This document shows, one piece after another, positions 35,001 to 44,688 of a stretch of DNA of 64,000 nucleotides. The position numbers were made by a program, and so were the translations under genes. The notes under the pieces are model-generated. The model searched no databases. It saw nothing but the letters and a program-made list of their open reading frames with translations, and had not been told where the DNA came from. This DNA is from Chelatococcus reniformis (lineage in GTDB: Bacteria; Pseudomonadota; Alphaproteobacteria; Rhizobiales; Beijerinckiaceae): assembly GCF_014640075.1 (NCBI RefSeq), contig NZ_BMGG01000003.1, positions 247,036 through 311,035 of the forward strand, given 5' to 3'. Every line of letters begins with the position of its first letter. The first letter of the stretch is position 1.

Positions 35001-35269
35001 ATGTTGCCGTCGCTGGTCGAGTAGGAGGACATGTAGATCATGTCCTCGACGCCGTTGATCTGCTGCTCGAGGGGCGTCGCGACCGTCGCCGCCACGGTCT
35101 TGGCGTCGGCACCGGGATAGCTCGCCCGGACGACGATCGTCGGCGGGGCGATCTCCGGATATTGCGACACCGGCAGCGTCAGGTAGGAAATCGCGCCCAC
35201 GAGCATGATGACGATGGCGAGAACGCTGGCGAAGATCGGCCGCTCGATGAAGGCGTGGGTAAAGCCCAT
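32069..35269 (-). CDS. RND efflux pump inner-membrane subunit (HAE1/AcrB type)
   Basis: 1066 residues, twelve membrane helices with two large periplasmic loops. The opening 'FIERPIFASVLAIVIMLVG' and 'GIVVDDAIVVVENIERNI' with the paired Asp residues of the proton relay in helix 4 identify the drug/hydrophobe exporter class. It exports substrates from the periplasm/inner leaflet driven by the proton gradient. It follows its adaptor gene by 13 nt; an outer-membrane channel gene is not in the window. Confidence 0.95.
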   Translation of the reverse strand: MGFTHAFIERPIFASVLAIVIMLVGAISYLTLPVSQYPEIAPPTIVVRASYPGADAKTVAATVATPLEQQINGVEDMIYMSSYSTSDGNMQLTVTFKLGTDLDKAQVLTQNRVAIATPRLPQDVTRLGITTLKASPDLMMVVHMLSPDETFDQLYVSNYARNNVRDELLRLDGVGDISIFGERQYSMRIWLDPDKLAAFGMTSSDVVAAVQEQNVQVSGGALGQEPAPNSLAFQLTVTTQGRFQDPREFAGIIVRATDDGRLVRLRDIGRVELGAQDYFTNSYLSGKPAVALAIFQRPNTNALQAAEQINAKMRQLKQEFPRGLDYTVVYNPTEFIAESVREVYKTLYEALALVVIVVIVFLQSWRTAIIPIIAIPVSLIGTFAALAALGFTLNNLTLFGLVLAIGIVVDDAIVVVENIERNIAEGLSPRDAAHKTMDEVGSAVLAIALVLAAVFIPTAFIPGITGQFYRQFALTIAVSTLISCFVSLTLSPALGAILLKGHEHRQTRRRGLFGFLGRGADLFNRGFDRTSSGYAKAVGVVVRRKLIVLPIYVGLLAGTVWIANAVPRGFIPTLDQGYAITVIQLPDGASLARTDAVTKRVQEIALKTPGVANAVAFAGFSGATFTNATNAAAVFLPFKPFDERVKEGLTADKIIKDIFGRMQEIEEAFIIAIPPPPVRGIGNAGGFKLQLQERNGAEVERVLAATYDLMGRARADKNLAGVFTTFSAATPQIFLALDRQKARMLNVPVGNIFQTLQNNLGTAYVNDFNAFGRVYQVRAQADQRFRLDQEDINRLRVRSATGALVPLGTLVEVKEVSGPDLVQHYNMYTSVPLQGTPATGVSSGAALDTVETLAKATLPPGIGYDWTELAFQERGTGNLAIFIFGLSVLFVFLVLAAQYESWSLPFAIILIVPMSVLSALIGVMIRGQDNNILTQIGLVVLVGLAAKNAILIVEFARDIEARDGVGPVEAVVEACRLRLRPILMTAFAFILGVVPLAIATGPGAEMRQALGVAVFSGMLGVTFFGLFLTPVFYVTIRLLVLRKAGGSTLTAARQPRPSETTGPTGA

Positions 35270-35282
35270 GATGCGTCTCCGC

Positions 35283-36542
35283 TCAGTTCGACGGCTCGCG
35301 ACTCGCCGGCAACTCAGTCATTTTTGGCGAGACCTGCGTGCCCGGCCGCGCCCGCGCCAGGCCGTTGACCACGATCACGTCGTCCGGCCCCAGGCCATCG
35401 CGGATGACGCGGTAGCCATCGATGCGGGGGCCGGTGCGCACGGGCTTGGTCACGATCTTGTTCTCGGCGCCGATGGTGTAGACGATGCGCCGGCTCTGGT
35501 CGGAGCCGAGCGCCTCATCCGGGATCAGCACGGCCTTGTAGGGCCGCGATCCGGGAACCCGGACGCGTCCGAAGAGCCCCGGGGTGAGGGCCAGATCCTT
35601 GTTGTCGAAGACCGCCCGCCCGCGCACCGTGCCGCTCTGCTGGTCGAGACGGATGTCGACGAAGTCGATCCTGCCCTTGCGCGTGCCGTTGTCCTCGCCG
35701 GTGAGCGAGACCGTGACGGTCGCGTCGCGGGGCGCCGGTCGTCCGGGCTCGCTGGCGAAGTCCTGCAGGTAGGCGAGATAGGAGCGCTCGTCGACATCGA
35801 AGTAGAACTGGATCGGGTCCAGCGAGATCATCGTGCTCAGCAGCGTCTCGTTGGCGTTGATCAAGTTGCCGGCGGACACGAACCGGCGCGAGATCCGGCC
35901 GGAGAACGGCGCCCGGATCTGGGCATAGTCGAGGTCGAGCTTGGCCCTGTCGATCGCCGCGTTGGCGCTGTCGAGATCACCCTGGGCCGTGAGGAGCGCC
36001 TGTCGTCGCTGGTCGGCCAGCTGCTCGGTGATGTTGCCGGACTGGCGCAGATTGGCGGCGCGCTCCAGGTCGGTCTTAGCAAACTGGACCCGCGCCGTGG
36101 CGGACGCCGCGGCCGCCTGGGCAGAGCGCAGCGCCGTCTGATAGGGGCGCGGGTCGATGCTGAAGAGCAGGTCACCCGCCTTGACGAGGGCTCCGTCCTG
36201 GAAATGCACCTTGTCCAGGTAGCCCGACACGCGAGCCCGCAGGTCGACCGTGTCGACCGCCTCGAAGCGACCGATGAAATCGTCGCGCTCGACGATCTGC
36301 TTCACCACCGGCTTGGCGACCGACACGACCGGCGGCGGGGGGGCGGTCGATTGCGCCGCCGCGCCGGCGATCGAGGCCAGGAAGCCGAGCGCCGCAACGC
36401 AGCAGGTGCTGGGCTGAGAGCGTTTTCGAGCGAATTGGACGCCGGTTCGCGTGAAGAAAACGCGCCAATTCAAACGGACAAAGTATTTCCGCGATTCGAA
36501 GAAACGCGGAAATACTCTAGCGTGGGTGGAATTGCAGGCCAT
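35283..36542 (-). CDS. RND efflux periplasmic adaptor (membrane fusion protein)
   Basis: 419 residues as read from the ATG at 36542, which has GAGGAG 9 nt upstream. Residues 9-41 are encoded by a RIME-like repeat; the usual signal-peptide core, 'CCVAALGFLASIAGAAAQS', follows directly and has no ATG/GTG of its own in between. The mature part shows the lipoyl/hairpin/barrel order: 'RFEAVDTVDLRARVSGYLDK', 'QDGALVKAGDLLFSIDPRPY', 'IRAPFSGRISRRFVSAGNLI' and 'VRVPGSRPYKAVLIPDEAL'. It links the pump to an outer-membrane channel. Confidence 0.9.
   Translation of the reverse strand: MACNSTHARVFPRFFESRKYFVRLNWRVFFTRTGVQFARKRSQPSTCCVAALGFLASIAGAAAQSTAPPPPVVSVAKPVVKQIVERDDFIGRFEAVDTVDLRARVSGYLDKVHFQDGALVKAGDLLFSIDPRPYQTALRSAQAAAASATARVQFAKTDLERAANLRQSGNITEQLADQRRQALLTAQGDLDSANAAIDRAKLDLDYAQIRAPFSGRISRRFVSAGNLINANETLLSTMISLDPIQFYFDVDERSYLAYLQDFASEPGRPAPRDATVTVSLTGEDNGTRKGRIDFVDIRLDQQSGTVRGRAVFDNKDLALTPGLFGRVRVPGSRPYKAVLIPDEALGSDQSRRIVYTIGAENKIVTKPVRTGPRIDGYRVIRDGLGPDDVIVVNGLARARPGTQVSPKMTELPASREPSN
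36414..36520. repeat. RIME-like palindromic repeat inside the adaptor gene's 5' end
   Basis: About 107 bp: an 'AGAGCGTTTTC' end, a first palindrome around GGTTCGCGTGAAGAAAACGCG, a second around TTTCCGCGATTCGAAGAAACGCGGAAA, and a CTCTAG end. A second copy lies inverted at 44587-44692. The form resembles the Rhizobium RIME elements (two large palindromes, about 108 bp). It is read through in frame in the adaptor gene. Confidence 0.85.
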
Positions 36543-36719
36543 CGATCCGGTCTCCTCGCATATCCACCGTCGAGCGGAGAAACTTAGCCCGCGCGGCAGG
36601 CCTCACGCCACCCGTCCCGGCGCGGGCCTGCAATGGCAGGTGTCGCCGGAGCAGGCATTGCTATCGAGAAAGAGATGAGGGAAGAGGCGGCGTGCTGGCC
36701 GCCTCTGCCGGCCCGTCGC

Positions 36720-38951
36720 TCACGTCGCGGCGAGCTGGCGCCCGTCGATAGGCAGCTTGCGCAGCCGCTTGCCCGTCGCGGCGTAGATGGCGTTGACGAG
36801 CGCCGGCGCGATGCCCGACGTGCCGGGCTCGCCGATCCCGCCCGGCTCCTCCAGACTGGACACGATGTGCACCTCGATCGCCGGCACCTCGTTGATGCGC
36901 AGAGCCTGGTAGTTGTCGAAATTGCTCTGCTCGACGCGCCCGTTCTTCAGGGTGATCTCGCCGTAGAGTGCGGCAGTGAGACCGTACACGATGCCCCCCT
37001 CCATCTGGGCCCGCACCGTGTCCGGATTGATGGTGATGCCGCAGTCGACGGCGCAGACGACACGAGACACCCGGACCTCGCCCTTGGGCGAGACGTCGAC
37101 CTCGGCCACCTGGGCGACATAGGTGCCGAAGCCGAAGAGGAGCGCGACGCCGCGGCCTCTGCCCTTCGGCATCGGCGCGCCCCAGCCCGCCTTCTCGGCC
37201 ACGAGATCGAGCACGGCCCGCGCCCGAGGCTGCCTGGCGAGCAGCGCGCGCCTGTAGTCGATCGGCTCCCGACCCGCGGCCTGGGCGAGCTCGTCGATGA
37301 AGCTCTCCACCATGAAAGCGTTGTGGGTGACGCCGACGCCGCGCCACCAGCCGGTGAGCAGCCCCGCCGGTGGCTCCCGGCGCACGTAGTCCACCAGCAG
37401 GTTGTCGAAATCGTAGGGGCCGGCGGCGCCGTCCACCGCGTCCGCATCGAGCCCGTCCTTGAAGTAGGCGGGAACCCAGCGGGCCATGATGGAGGAGCCC
37501 GTGACGCGGTGGTGAAAAGCGCTCGGGCGTCCGCCGGCATCGAGGCCGGCCTTCAGGCGGTCCACGTAGTACGGCCTGTAGATGTCGTGCTGGATGTCCT
37601 CCTCGCGGCTCCAGACGACCTTGACAGGGGCGTCCACCTGCTTGGCGATCTGCACGGCCTGGGTGACGAAATCGATCTCAAGGCGTCGGCCGAAGCCGCC
37701 GCCGAGCAGATGGTTGTGCACGGCGATGCGCTCGGGCGGCAGGCCGGTCACGTCGGCCGCGGTGGCTCGGGCACGGGAGACCACCTGGCTCCCGACCCAG
37801 AGGTCGCAGGCATCCTTGCGCAGATGCACCGTGCAGTTCATGGGCTCCATGGTCGTGTGCGCCAGGAACGGCAGCTCGTACACCGCCTCGACGGTCTTCG
37901 CCGCGGCGGCCATCGCCGCGTCCACGTCGCCCTTGCGCTCGGCCACCACGCCGCTCTGCGTGGTCGCCGCCTGCAACGTCGCCACCACATCGGCCGTGCC
38001 GACCTTCGCGTTGGCGCCCTCGTCCCAGACGATGGCGAGCGCCGCCAGGCCCTTGCGGGCCGCGCCCATGTGATCGGCGACCACCGCCACCGCATCCTCG
38101 AGGCGCACGATCTGGCGCACCCCCTTGACGGCCTTGGCGGCCGTGTCGTCGACCGAGCGCAGCTTGCCCCCGATCACCGGCGAGGCGGCCACCGTCGCGA
38201 TCAGCAGGCCCGGCAGCCGCACGTCGATGCCGAACTGGGCGCGGCCGGTGGTCTTGTCCGCCACGTCCAGGCGCCTGGCCGATGTGCCGATGAGCTTGAA
38301 CGACTTGGGATCCTTCAGCTTCACGTCGGTCGGCACCGCCACGGCCGCCGCTGTCGCGACCAGTTCGCCGTAGGGCGCCCGGCGGCCGCTGGCATCGTGC
38401 ACGACGACGCCCTTCTCGGCCCGGCAGCTTGCCGGATCGACGCCCCAGGTCTTGGCGGCCCCCGCGATCAGCATCTCGCGCGCCGTGGCGCCTGCGACGC
38501 GCAGGGGCTTGAAGAAGCCGCGCACCGAGGTCGATCCGCCGGTGACCTGGAAGCCGATCAGCGGGTTGCCGTAGAGCTTGTCGTCCGCCGGGGCGGCCGC
38601 GAGCTTGACCTGGCTCAGCTCCACCTCGAGCTCCTCGGCGATGAGCATCGGCATCGAGGTGTAGGTGCCCTGCCCCATCTCGACCTGCGGCATGGTCAGC
38701 GTGACGGTGCCCGCCGGGTCGATGCGGACGAAGCCGCTGGGCATGAACGGCGGTCCCGCCGCCGCCGCGGGTGCCGGCGCCGGCGCCGGCGCCGGCCGCG
38801 CCGTAGCGCCGGCATCGGCCTGCACCACCTTGGCGATCGACGGGATGCCGAAAACCACGAACAGCGCGCCGCCGGCGCCCACGCCGGCCCTGATGATGTC
38901 GCGCCGCGTCGGGACCTGCTCTCCGGCCTTGTTGCCTGCGGTCTGTGCCAT
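36720..38951 (-). CDS. Molybdenum hydroxylase large subunit (isoquinoline 1-oxidoreductase/aldehyde oxidase type)
   Basis: 743 residues from the ATG at 38951. A twin-Arg segment, '[21 protein letters not shown]', suggests Tat export of the folded cofactor enzyme. '[21 protein letters not shown]', '[13 protein letters not shown]', '[16 protein letters not shown]' and the C-terminal '[18 protein letters not shown]' with the catalytic Glu are the IorB-like molybdopterin motifs. It starts 2 nt after the 2Fe-2S subunit ends. No FAD subunit is present, as usual for this subfamily. An electron-accepting cytochrome is not visible here. The substrate is unknown. Confidence 0.92.
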   Translation of the reverse strand: MAQTAGNKAGEQVPTRRDIIRAGVGAGGALFVVFGIPSIAKVVQADAGATARPAPAPAPAPAAAAGPPFMPSGFVRIDPAGTVTLTMPQVEMGQGTYTSMPMLIAEELEVELSQVKLAAAPADDKLYGNPLIGFQVTGGSTSVRGFFKPLRVAGATAREMLIAGAAKTWGVDPASCRAEKGVVVHDASGRRAPYGELVATAAAVAVPTDVKLKDPKSFKLIGTSARRLDVADKTTGRAQFGIDVRLPGLLIATVAASPVIGGKLRSVDDTAAKAVKGVRQIVRLEDAVAVVADHMGAARKGLAALAIVWDEGANAKVGTADVVATLQAATTQSGVVAERKGDVDAAMAAAAKTVEAVYELPFLAHTTMEPMNCTVHLRKDACDLWVGSQVVSRARATAADVTGLPPERIAVHNHLLGGGFGRRLEIDFVTQAVQIAKQVDAPVKVVWSREEDIQHDIYRPYYVDRLKAGLDAGGRPSAFHHRVTGSSIMARWVPAYFKDGLDADAVDGAAGPYDFDNLLVDYVRREPPAGLLTGWWRGVGVTHNAFMVESFIDELAQAAGREPIDYRRALLARQPRARAVLDLVAEKAGWGAPMPKGRGRGVALLFGFGTYVAQVAEVDVSPKGEVRVSRVVCAVDCGITINPDTVRAQMEGGIVYGLTAALYGEITLKNGRVEQSNFDNYQALRINEVPAIEVHIVSSLEEPGGIGEPGTSGIAPALVNAIYAATGKRLRKLPIDGRQLAAT

Positions 38952-38953
38952 GA

Positions 38954-39430
38954 TCAGCCCCCCGTCCGGCCGCTGCCGCCGGCAGCAGCCCGCTTGATAC
39001 CTTCGCGGATGCGCACGTAGGTGCCGCAGCGGCAGATGTTGCCCGACATGGCATCGTCGATGTCGGTATCCGTCGGACGCGGATTGGCGGCCAGCAGGGC
39101 GGCCGCGGACATGATCTGGCCCGACTGGCAATAGCCGCATTGCGGCACCTCCAGATCGATCCAGGCCTGCTGGATGCGCTGCCCGGCCGGTGTGCGGCCG
39201 ATGGCCTCGATCGTCGTGATCTCCCCCGTGCCGACGCTGTCGACGGTGGTGATGCAGGAGCGGACCGGCTGGCCGTCGAGATGCACGGTGCAGGCACCGC
39301 ACAGCGCCATGCCGCACCCGAACTTGGTGCCCATCATGCCGAGCACGTCGCGCAGCACCCACAGCAGCGGGGTATCGTCGTCGACGTCCACCGTCTGACT
39401 CCGGCCGTTGATCTTGAGGGTATAGGCCAT
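38954..39430 (-). CDS. 2Fe-2S small subunit of the molybdenum hydroxylase
   Basis: 158 residues from an ATG at 39430 with GGAGGA upstream. The plant-type cluster motif '[17 protein letters not shown]' is followed by the second-cluster motif '[10 protein letters not shown]' and '[15 protein letters not shown]'. It passes electrons from the molybdenum site. It is the first gene of the two-gene operon, with no FAD subunit. It is cytoplasmic before co-export with the Tat-tagged large subunit. Confidence 0.95.
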   Translation of the reverse strand: MAYTLKINGRSQTVDVDDDTPLLWVLRDVLGMMGTKFGCGMALCGACTVHLDGQPVRSCITTVDSVGTGEITTIEAIGRTPAGQRIQQAWIDLEVPQCGYCQSGQIMSAAALLAANPRPTDTDIDDAMSGNICRCGTYVRIREGIKRAAAGGSGRTGG

Positions 39431-39649
39431 CGTGTCCTCCGGGAGCCAGGGCCCGACGCCGCGCGGCGGATCGGTCGGTCCATTCCTACGAATGCGTCCA
39501 ATTATAAGGTAGCGCAAACGCAGCCGTGGAATAACACCTAGGTATGGCTGAGGGTCTCTCGGAGATTGCTTGGAATCCGCGGAAGCTGCCGTGGACCGTC
39601 GCTTGCCCCGGCCTTTCGGAACCTTTTTCCGGTCCGGCCGTTCGGTGGC

Positions 39650-39979
39650 ATGGCCGACCATCCGATCCGCTATATCGCCACCCGACTGGGCGTCCTGACG
39701 GCGAGCCCCTGGGCGTTCGTGGTGCTCGGCCTCTACGGCGCCATCTGGCTCGCCGTCGCACCCGAGAGCCATGAATGGCATGCCGTCGCGACGTTCATCA
39801 CATTGGCGATGACCTTGGTGATCCAGCGCGCCGAGCACCGCGATACCCAGGCCCTGCACGCCAAGCTGGACGAATTGCTGCACAGCAGCCAGAAATCCAG
39901 CAACCGCCTCACGCACATCGACGAACGCGAGCCCGAAGACATTGAGGCCCACCGCGACCACGCCCGGGCCGGCGATTGA
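39650..39979 (+). CDS. Low-affinity iron permease-family protein (short)
   Basis: 109 residues from the ATG at 39650. Two membrane helices ('[18 protein letters not shown]', '[18 protein letters not shown]') and the tail '[18 protein letters not shown]' match the Fe_perm family signature QNRDTxALQxKLDEL. Bacterial members are short, and a role in iron uptake is not established for them. It stands alone between divergent operons. Confidence 0.75.
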   Translation: MADHPIRYIATRLGVLTASPWAFVVLGLYGAIWLAVAPESHEWHAVATFITLAMTLVIQRAEHRDTQALHAKLDELLHSSQKSSNRLTHIDEREPEDIEAHRDHARAGD

Positions 39980-40051
39980 GCGCACAGGCACCGGGGCGGC
40001 CGCGGCCGTCCCGGGTTGCTCGCACGTGGGTTTACCGGCGCTTGCCGGCGC

Positions 40052-41185
40052 TCATTCCTTGTTCGGGTTGATCAGGTACTTCTCACCGGTCGCCCGCTTG
40101 GCATACGCTGCGATGACGTCGGGCTTCAGCGCCTCGGTCAGGGAGATCTCCGCGGTATAGTGGCTGGCGAAGGTGGTATGGAGCTCGGCTACCACCCGGT
40201 CCCTGAGACGCTTGTTGGCCTCCGGCCCGATCTTCATCAGGAAGTACGTGAGCAGCCAGCCGCCGACGCCCCAGGCCATGCCGACGCTGCGGTCGATCTC
40301 GCTCGGCCGTACATCGAGCGCACCGTAGATGTAGACCTGCTTGTGCGTGGTCGAGCCGTAGCGGCTGTAGGCGCCGGCCTTGCGGTTCAGCGCCGCTTCC
40401 ATGGCGACGAGGATCTGGCCGGCGAGCTTGCCGCCACCGATGGCATCGAAGGCGATGGTGGCGCCGGTGGCGGCGATCGCCTCGGTCAGCTCCGCCGCGA
40501 AGTCCGGTGAGGTCGAATCCAGCACATAAGTGGCGCCGAGGTCCTTCAGGATCTTCGCCTGCTCGGCGCTGCGCACGATGTTGACGAGGCCGATGCCGTC
40601 CTTCTTGCAGATCTTAACCAGCATCTGCCCGAGATTGGAGGCGGCGGCGGTATGGACCAGCGCCGTGTGGCCCTCCATCCGCATGGTCTCGGTCATGCCG
40701 AGCGAGGTCAGCGGGTTGACGAAGCAGGAGGCGCCGGCCGCGGCCGTGGTACCCTCCGGCAACACGAGGCAATCGGCGGCCTTGATCAGGCGATGTTGCG
40801 CGTACATGGCGCCACCGAGCATGGCCACGGTGCGGCCGACCAGAGGCTCGGCGCCGGAACCGGCGGCGATGACGACGCCGGCCCCCTCGTTGCCCACCGC
40901 CATCGACTGATCGAGTCGGGCCCCGAGTCCGCCTAAGCGCTGGGCCGGCACCTTGGCCGTCACCTTCGGATGCGTAGCCGTGCCGCCGCCGCGGATCGTG
41001 GCGACATCCGCCGGGCCGAGCAGCAGGCCGAGATCGGACGGATTGATCGGCGAGGCTTCGACCCGCACCAGCACCTCCCCGGCAGCGGGCGTCGGCACCG
41101 GCACATCGACCAGCGATAGGTCGAGCTCGCCGTCCCTGCTGATCCGCGAGCGCAGCTCGAGCCCCGTCGTTGCGGTGGTCGCCAT
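40052..41185 (-). CDS. Zinc-binding dehydrogenase/quinone oxidoreductase-like (MDR superfamily)
   Basis: 377 residues from an ATG at 41185 with GGGGAGGA upstream. The GroES-like half, 'VLVRVEASPINPSDLGLLLG', is followed by a Rossmann half with 'LVHTAAASNLGQMLVKICKK' (the AxxxGxxG-type loop) and 'FDAIGGGKLAGQILVAME'. The Cys/His zinc ligands are not evident, which favours an NADPH:quinone reductase-like enzyme. It is divergent from the amidase-aminotransferase pair, separated by 159 bp. Confidence 0.85.
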   Translation of the reverse strand: MATTATTGLELRSRISRDGELDLSLVDVPVPTPAAGEVLVRVEASPINPSDLGLLLGPADVATIRGGGTATHPKVTAKVPAQRLGGLGARLDQSMAVGNEGAGVVIAAGSGAEPLVGRTVAMLGGAMYAQHRLIKAADCLVLPEGTTAAAGASCFVNPLTSLGMTETMRMEGHTALVHTAAASNLGQMLVKICKKDGIGLVNIVRSAEQAKILKDLGATYVLDSTSPDFAAELTEAIAATGATIAFDAIGGGKLAGQILVAMEAALNRKAGAYSRYGSTTHKQVYIYGALDVRPSEIDRSVGMAWGVGGWLLTYFLMKIGPEANKRLRDRVVAELHTTFASHYTAEISLTEALKPDVIAAYAKRATGEKYLINPNKE

Positions 41186-41344
41186 GACAATCCTCCCCAG
41201 TTGCGGCGACCGGCGGTCGTCCGCTCCGTTGCACCGTGCAGCTACATAGTCATACCCAGTGCCGAATCCATCCGCCGCGCTGATGCTTTTGCGGGCACGT
41301 CGGTCCCGGTGTATCCATGAGCACGGTGCACGGTGGAGGCGAGC

Positions 41345-42802
41345 ATGGACCTGTTGACCCAATCGGCCCGAGCCCAGCTGGCAGCTCTCGAGGCCGGAGC
41401 CACCTCGGCCGTCGAGCTGCTGGACCTGACGCTGGCGCGGATCGCGGCGGTGAACCCAGCCCTCAACGCCGTCGTCGCGCTCGACGCGGCCGCCGCGCGG
41501 GCGGCCGCGCAGGCGAGCGACGCCCGGCGGCGCGCCGGCACGGCCGGTGCGCTCGAGGGCCTGCCGATCACCGTCAAGGACGCCTATTCGACGCAAGGGC
41601 TGGTCTCCACCGGCGGGGCGCCGGCCTATCGCGACCGCATCCCCGAGGCCGATGCGGCCGCCGTGGCGCGCCTGCGCAGCGCCGGCGCCGTGATCGTCGG
41701 CAAGACCAACGTTCCGCTGTTCTCGGGCGATTTCCAATCCTTCAACGCCGTCTACGGCGCCACCAACAATCCCTGGGACGTGAGCCGCACGCCCGGCGGC
41801 TCCTCCGGCGGCGCGGCCGCGGCGGTCGCCACCGGCATGGCGTCCTTCGAGCTCGGCTCCGACATCGGCGGCTCCATCCGCTGGCCGGCGCACGCCTGCG
41901 GCCTCTATGGGCTCAAGACCACCTGGGGGCTCGTTTCCCTGCGCGGGCATGTGCCGCCGCCACCCGGCGTGGATGCGGAGAACGACCTGGGTGTCGCCGG
42001 CCCCCTCGCCCGCTCCGCGGCCGACCTCGACCTGATCCTCGCAGTGATCGCGGGGCCGCCCGCGCTCGACGGCGTCAAGCCGCAGCTCGCGCCGCCCCGG
42101 GCCAGCGAGCCCAAGGAGCTGCGCCTGGCGCTCTGGCTCGACGAGCCGATGGCGCCGGTTTCACGGGCCGTGGCCGATGCGGTGAGCGAGGCCGCCCGCC
42201 TGCTGGCCGGCGCCGGCGCCACCGTCGAGGCGACGGCGCGGCCCGCCTTCGCCTTTGCCGAGGCGTTCGAGGTCTATGCGCTGATGAACCACGCCATCAC
42301 GGTCGCCGGGCTGCCGGAGAAGGTGCGGGAGCGTCTTGCCGCAGATGCTGCCGCCTATGCACCCGGCGACCTCGCCCACAAGGCGCTGCAGGCACGCGGT
42401 GCCCTGGTCGGCGCCGCCGAGTGGGCGGCCCTCAGAGCTCGCCGCGACGCGCTCAAGCGCGCCTGGGAGGCGTTCTTCGACACCTACGACGCGGTGCTGA
42501 TGCCGCCTGCCCCGGTCGCCGCCATCCACCATGACCACGGCCGCGACATCCATGGCCGCAGCCTCGACCTCGGCGACGGCGCCACCCTGCCCTATTTCGA
42601 TTTCCTCAAGTGGTCGTCGCTCGCCACCGTGGCGCAGCTGCCCGCCGCGGTGGCGCCGGTGCTGCACTCGCCCGGCGGACTGCCGGCCGGCGTGCAGATC
42701 GTCGCCGCCGAGGGCGCCGACCGCACCGCCGTCGCCGTCGCCGGCATGCTCGAATCCCTGACCGGTGGCTTCGTGCCGCCGCCCCTCGTCACCCGGTTGT
42801 GA
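41345..42802 (+). CDS. Amidase (amidase-signature family)
   Basis: 485 residues from the ATG at 41345, which has GGAGG 5 nt upstream. The Ser-cisSer-Lys set is complete: Lys78 in 'LPITVKDAYS', Ser153 in 'RTPGGSSGGAAA' and Ser177 in 'GSDIGGSIRWPA', with the usual 75 and 24 residue spacing. It hydrolyses a small amide to acid and ammonia; the substrate is unknown. A class III aminotransferase starts 7 nt downstream, so the two probably act in one catabolic pathway. Unlike the fragment at 19.5 kb, this one is full length. Confidence 0.92.
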   Translation: MDLLTQSARAQLAALEAGATSAVELLDLTLARIAAVNPALNAVVALDAAAARAAAQASDARRRAGTAGALEGLPITVKDAYSTQGLVSTGGAPAYRDRIPEADAAAVARLRSAGAVIVGKTNVPLFSGDFQSFNAVYGATNNPWDVSRTPGGSSGGAAAAVATGMASFELGSDIGGSIRWPAHACGLYGLKTTWGLVSLRGHVPPPPGVDAENDLGVAGPLARSAADLDLILAVIAGPPALDGVKPQLAPPRASEPKELRLALWLDEPMAPVSRAVADAVSEAARLLAGAGATVEATARPAFAFAEAFEVYALMNHAITVAGLPEKVRERLAADAAAYAPGDLAHKALQARGALVGAAEWAALRARRDALKRAWEAFFDTYDAVLMPPAPVAAIHHDHGRDIHGRSLDLGDGATLPYFDFLKWSSLATVAQLPAAVAPVLHSPGGLPAGVQIVAAEGADRTAVAVAGMLESLTGGFVPPPLVTRL

Positions 42803-42809
42803 GGACGCC

Positions 42810-44174
42810 ATGCTCAGCAATCTCGCCGTCCGCGACGTCGAAACGCTCGTCCACCCCTACACCAATCTGGCGACCTTCCGCGAGCAGGGCCCGCTCGTCA
42901 TCGAACGCGGCGAAGGCATTTACGTCTACGACACGGCGGGCAAGCCCTACATCGAAGGGCTCGCCGGCCTATGGTGCACCTCGCTCGGCTTCGCCAACGC
43001 CGAGCTCGTGGAAGCGGCCCGCGAGCAGATGGCCAAGCTGCCCTTCTCGCAGATTTTCGCCGGCCGCAGCCATGACCCGGCCATCGCGCTCGGCGAGAAG
43101 CTGAAGGAGATTGCCCCGGCGGCCATCTCCAAGGTGTTCTTCTGCTCGTCGGGCTCGGAGGCCAACGACACCCAGGTGAAGCTCGTCTGGTACATGAACA
43201 ACGCGCTCGGACGCCCGGCGAAGAAGAAGATCATCTCGCGTATCAAGGCCTACCACGGCGTCACCATCGCCAGCGCCTCACTCACCGGCCTCACCGCCAA
43301 TCATGCCGATTTCGACCTGCCGATCGCCAACATCCTGCACACCGCCTGTCCGCACCACTACCGCTTCGCCGAGGCCGGCGAGAGCGAGGAGGCGTTCGCC
43401 ACGCGCCTGGCGGCAGAGCTGGAGGAGATGATCCTGCGCGAGGGGCCGGAGACGGTTGCCGCCTTCATCGCCGAGCCGGTGATGGGCGCCGGCGGCGTCA
43501 TCGTGCCGCCCAGGACCTACTTCCCGAAGATCCAGGCCGTGCTGGAGCGCTACGACGTGATGATGATCGCCGACGAGGTGATCTGCGGTTTCGGCCGCCT
43601 CGGCACCCTGTTCGGCTCGACGGCGCTCGACATCAGGCCCGACAGCATCTCGGTCGCCAAGGCCCTGTCGTCCGCCTACCTGCCCATCGGCGCCGTGATG
43701 ATCCCCGAGCGCATGTACCAGGCGATGCTGGACGAGAGCCGCAAGATCGGCACCTTCGGCCACGGCTACACGTATTCGGGCCATCCGGTGGCGGCGGCGG
43801 TGGCGCTGAAGACGCTGGAAATCTATGAGCGCGACGACATCGTCGGCCACGCGGCACGGGTCGCCGTGCCGTTTCAGCGGCGCCTGAAGGCGCTGGCCGA
43901 GCACCCGCTGATCGGCGAGGCGCGCGGCATGGGTCTGGTGGGCGCACTGGAGATCGTCGCCGACAAGGCGAGCAAGGCGCCCTACCCGACGGCCAAGGGC
44001 GTCGGTGCCCGCTGCACCGCGCTGGCGCTTGAGGAGGGCCTGATCGTCCGCAACCTCGGCGACTCCGTGGCGCTCTGCCCGCCGCTGATCATCACCGAGG
44101 CGCAGGTCGACGACATGTTCGACCGCCTGACCCGGGCACTCGACGGAACCCGGGATTGGATCGCGGCGGGGTGA
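42810..44174 (+). CDS. Class III (omega) aminotransferase, PLP-dependent
   Basis: 454 residues from the ATG at 42810. PLP lysine Lys284 lies in 'DSISVAKALSSAYLPIGAV'; 'MMIADEVICGFGRLG' carries the Asp that holds the pyridine nitrogen; 'FFCSSGSEANDTQVKL' binds the phosphate. The opening 'HPYTNLATFREQGPLVIERG' is typical of the omega-amino acid:pyruvate subgroup. It transfers an amino group from an amine or omega-amino acid to a keto acid, probably following the amidase. Confidence 0.93.
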   Translation: MLSNLAVRDVETLVHPYTNLATFREQGPLVIERGEGIYVYDTAGKPYIEGLAGLWCTSLGFANAELVEAAREQMAKLPFSQIFAGRSHDPAIALGEKLKEIAPAAISKVFFCSSGSEANDTQVKLVWYMNNALGRPAKKKIISRIKAYHGVTIASASLTGLTANHADFDLPIANILHTACPHHYRFAEAGESEEAFATRLAAELEEMILREGPETVAAFIAEPVMGAGGVIVPPRTYFPKIQAVLERYDVMMIADEVICGFGRLGTLFGSTALDIRPDSISVAKALSSAYLPIGAVMIPERMYQAMLDESRKIGTFGHGYTYSGHPVAAAVALKTLEIYERDDIVGHAARVAVPFQRRLKALAEHPLIGEARGMGLVGALEIVADKASKAPYPTAKGVGARCTALALEEGLIVRNLGDSVALCPPLIITEAQVDDMFDRLTRALDGTRDWIAAG

Positions 44175-44688
44175 AGGGCCGCCGACGCCAAGTTCCGCGT
44201 CGCCACCCTCAGTTGCTCGGCTGCGCCGTCGTCGGCGCCGCAACCACCGCTGTCGGGGAGCCGGATCGGCCAGCGCCGCCGACAGCATCTCCGTCTGCGC
44301 CACCCTGCGGTCGATCTCGCGCATCCTAAAATGCGTTGCCGGCCCGCTGGCAGCGCCGACCTCCGGCACGGCGGGGCGCAGCGCCGCAAACCCAGGCGGT
44401 CCCACGGGCCGCCCCTCGCCGATCTCGCCGAGCGCCGCGGCCAGCTGCATCCGGACCTGCGTCAAGGCGATCGGAGCGGGTGCCGGCGCAGCCAGGCGCA
44501 CCGCGTTGAGGCTCAGCATGAGCCGCTGCCGGGCGCTACGAGCATTTCTCTCCATTGGATGGCCTCATCCAACGGCAAAATACTCGCTAGAGCATTTCCG
44601 CGTTTCTTCGAATCGCCGAAATGCTCTATCTGTTTGATTTGTCGCGTTTTCTTCACGCGAACCGGCGTCCACTTCGCTCGAAAACGCT
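44175..44688. other. Intergenic region with a possible decayed small gene and a RIME-like repeat
   Basis: Between the aminotransferase and a leftward hydrolase. On the minus strand a reading frame from 44519 ('MLSLNAVRLAAPAP') looks coding to about 44270. It would end naturally ('PTTAQPSN' stop near 44212) only after a one-base shift, so it could be a frameshifted small gene; support is weak. The RIME-like copy fills 44587-44692. Confidence 0.3.

Noticed and set aside
43278-44555. A 425-codon minus-strand frame across the aminotransferase
   Set aside because: Most of it is antisense to a clear aminotransferase; only its first ~100 codons, outside that gene, could be a decayed small gene.
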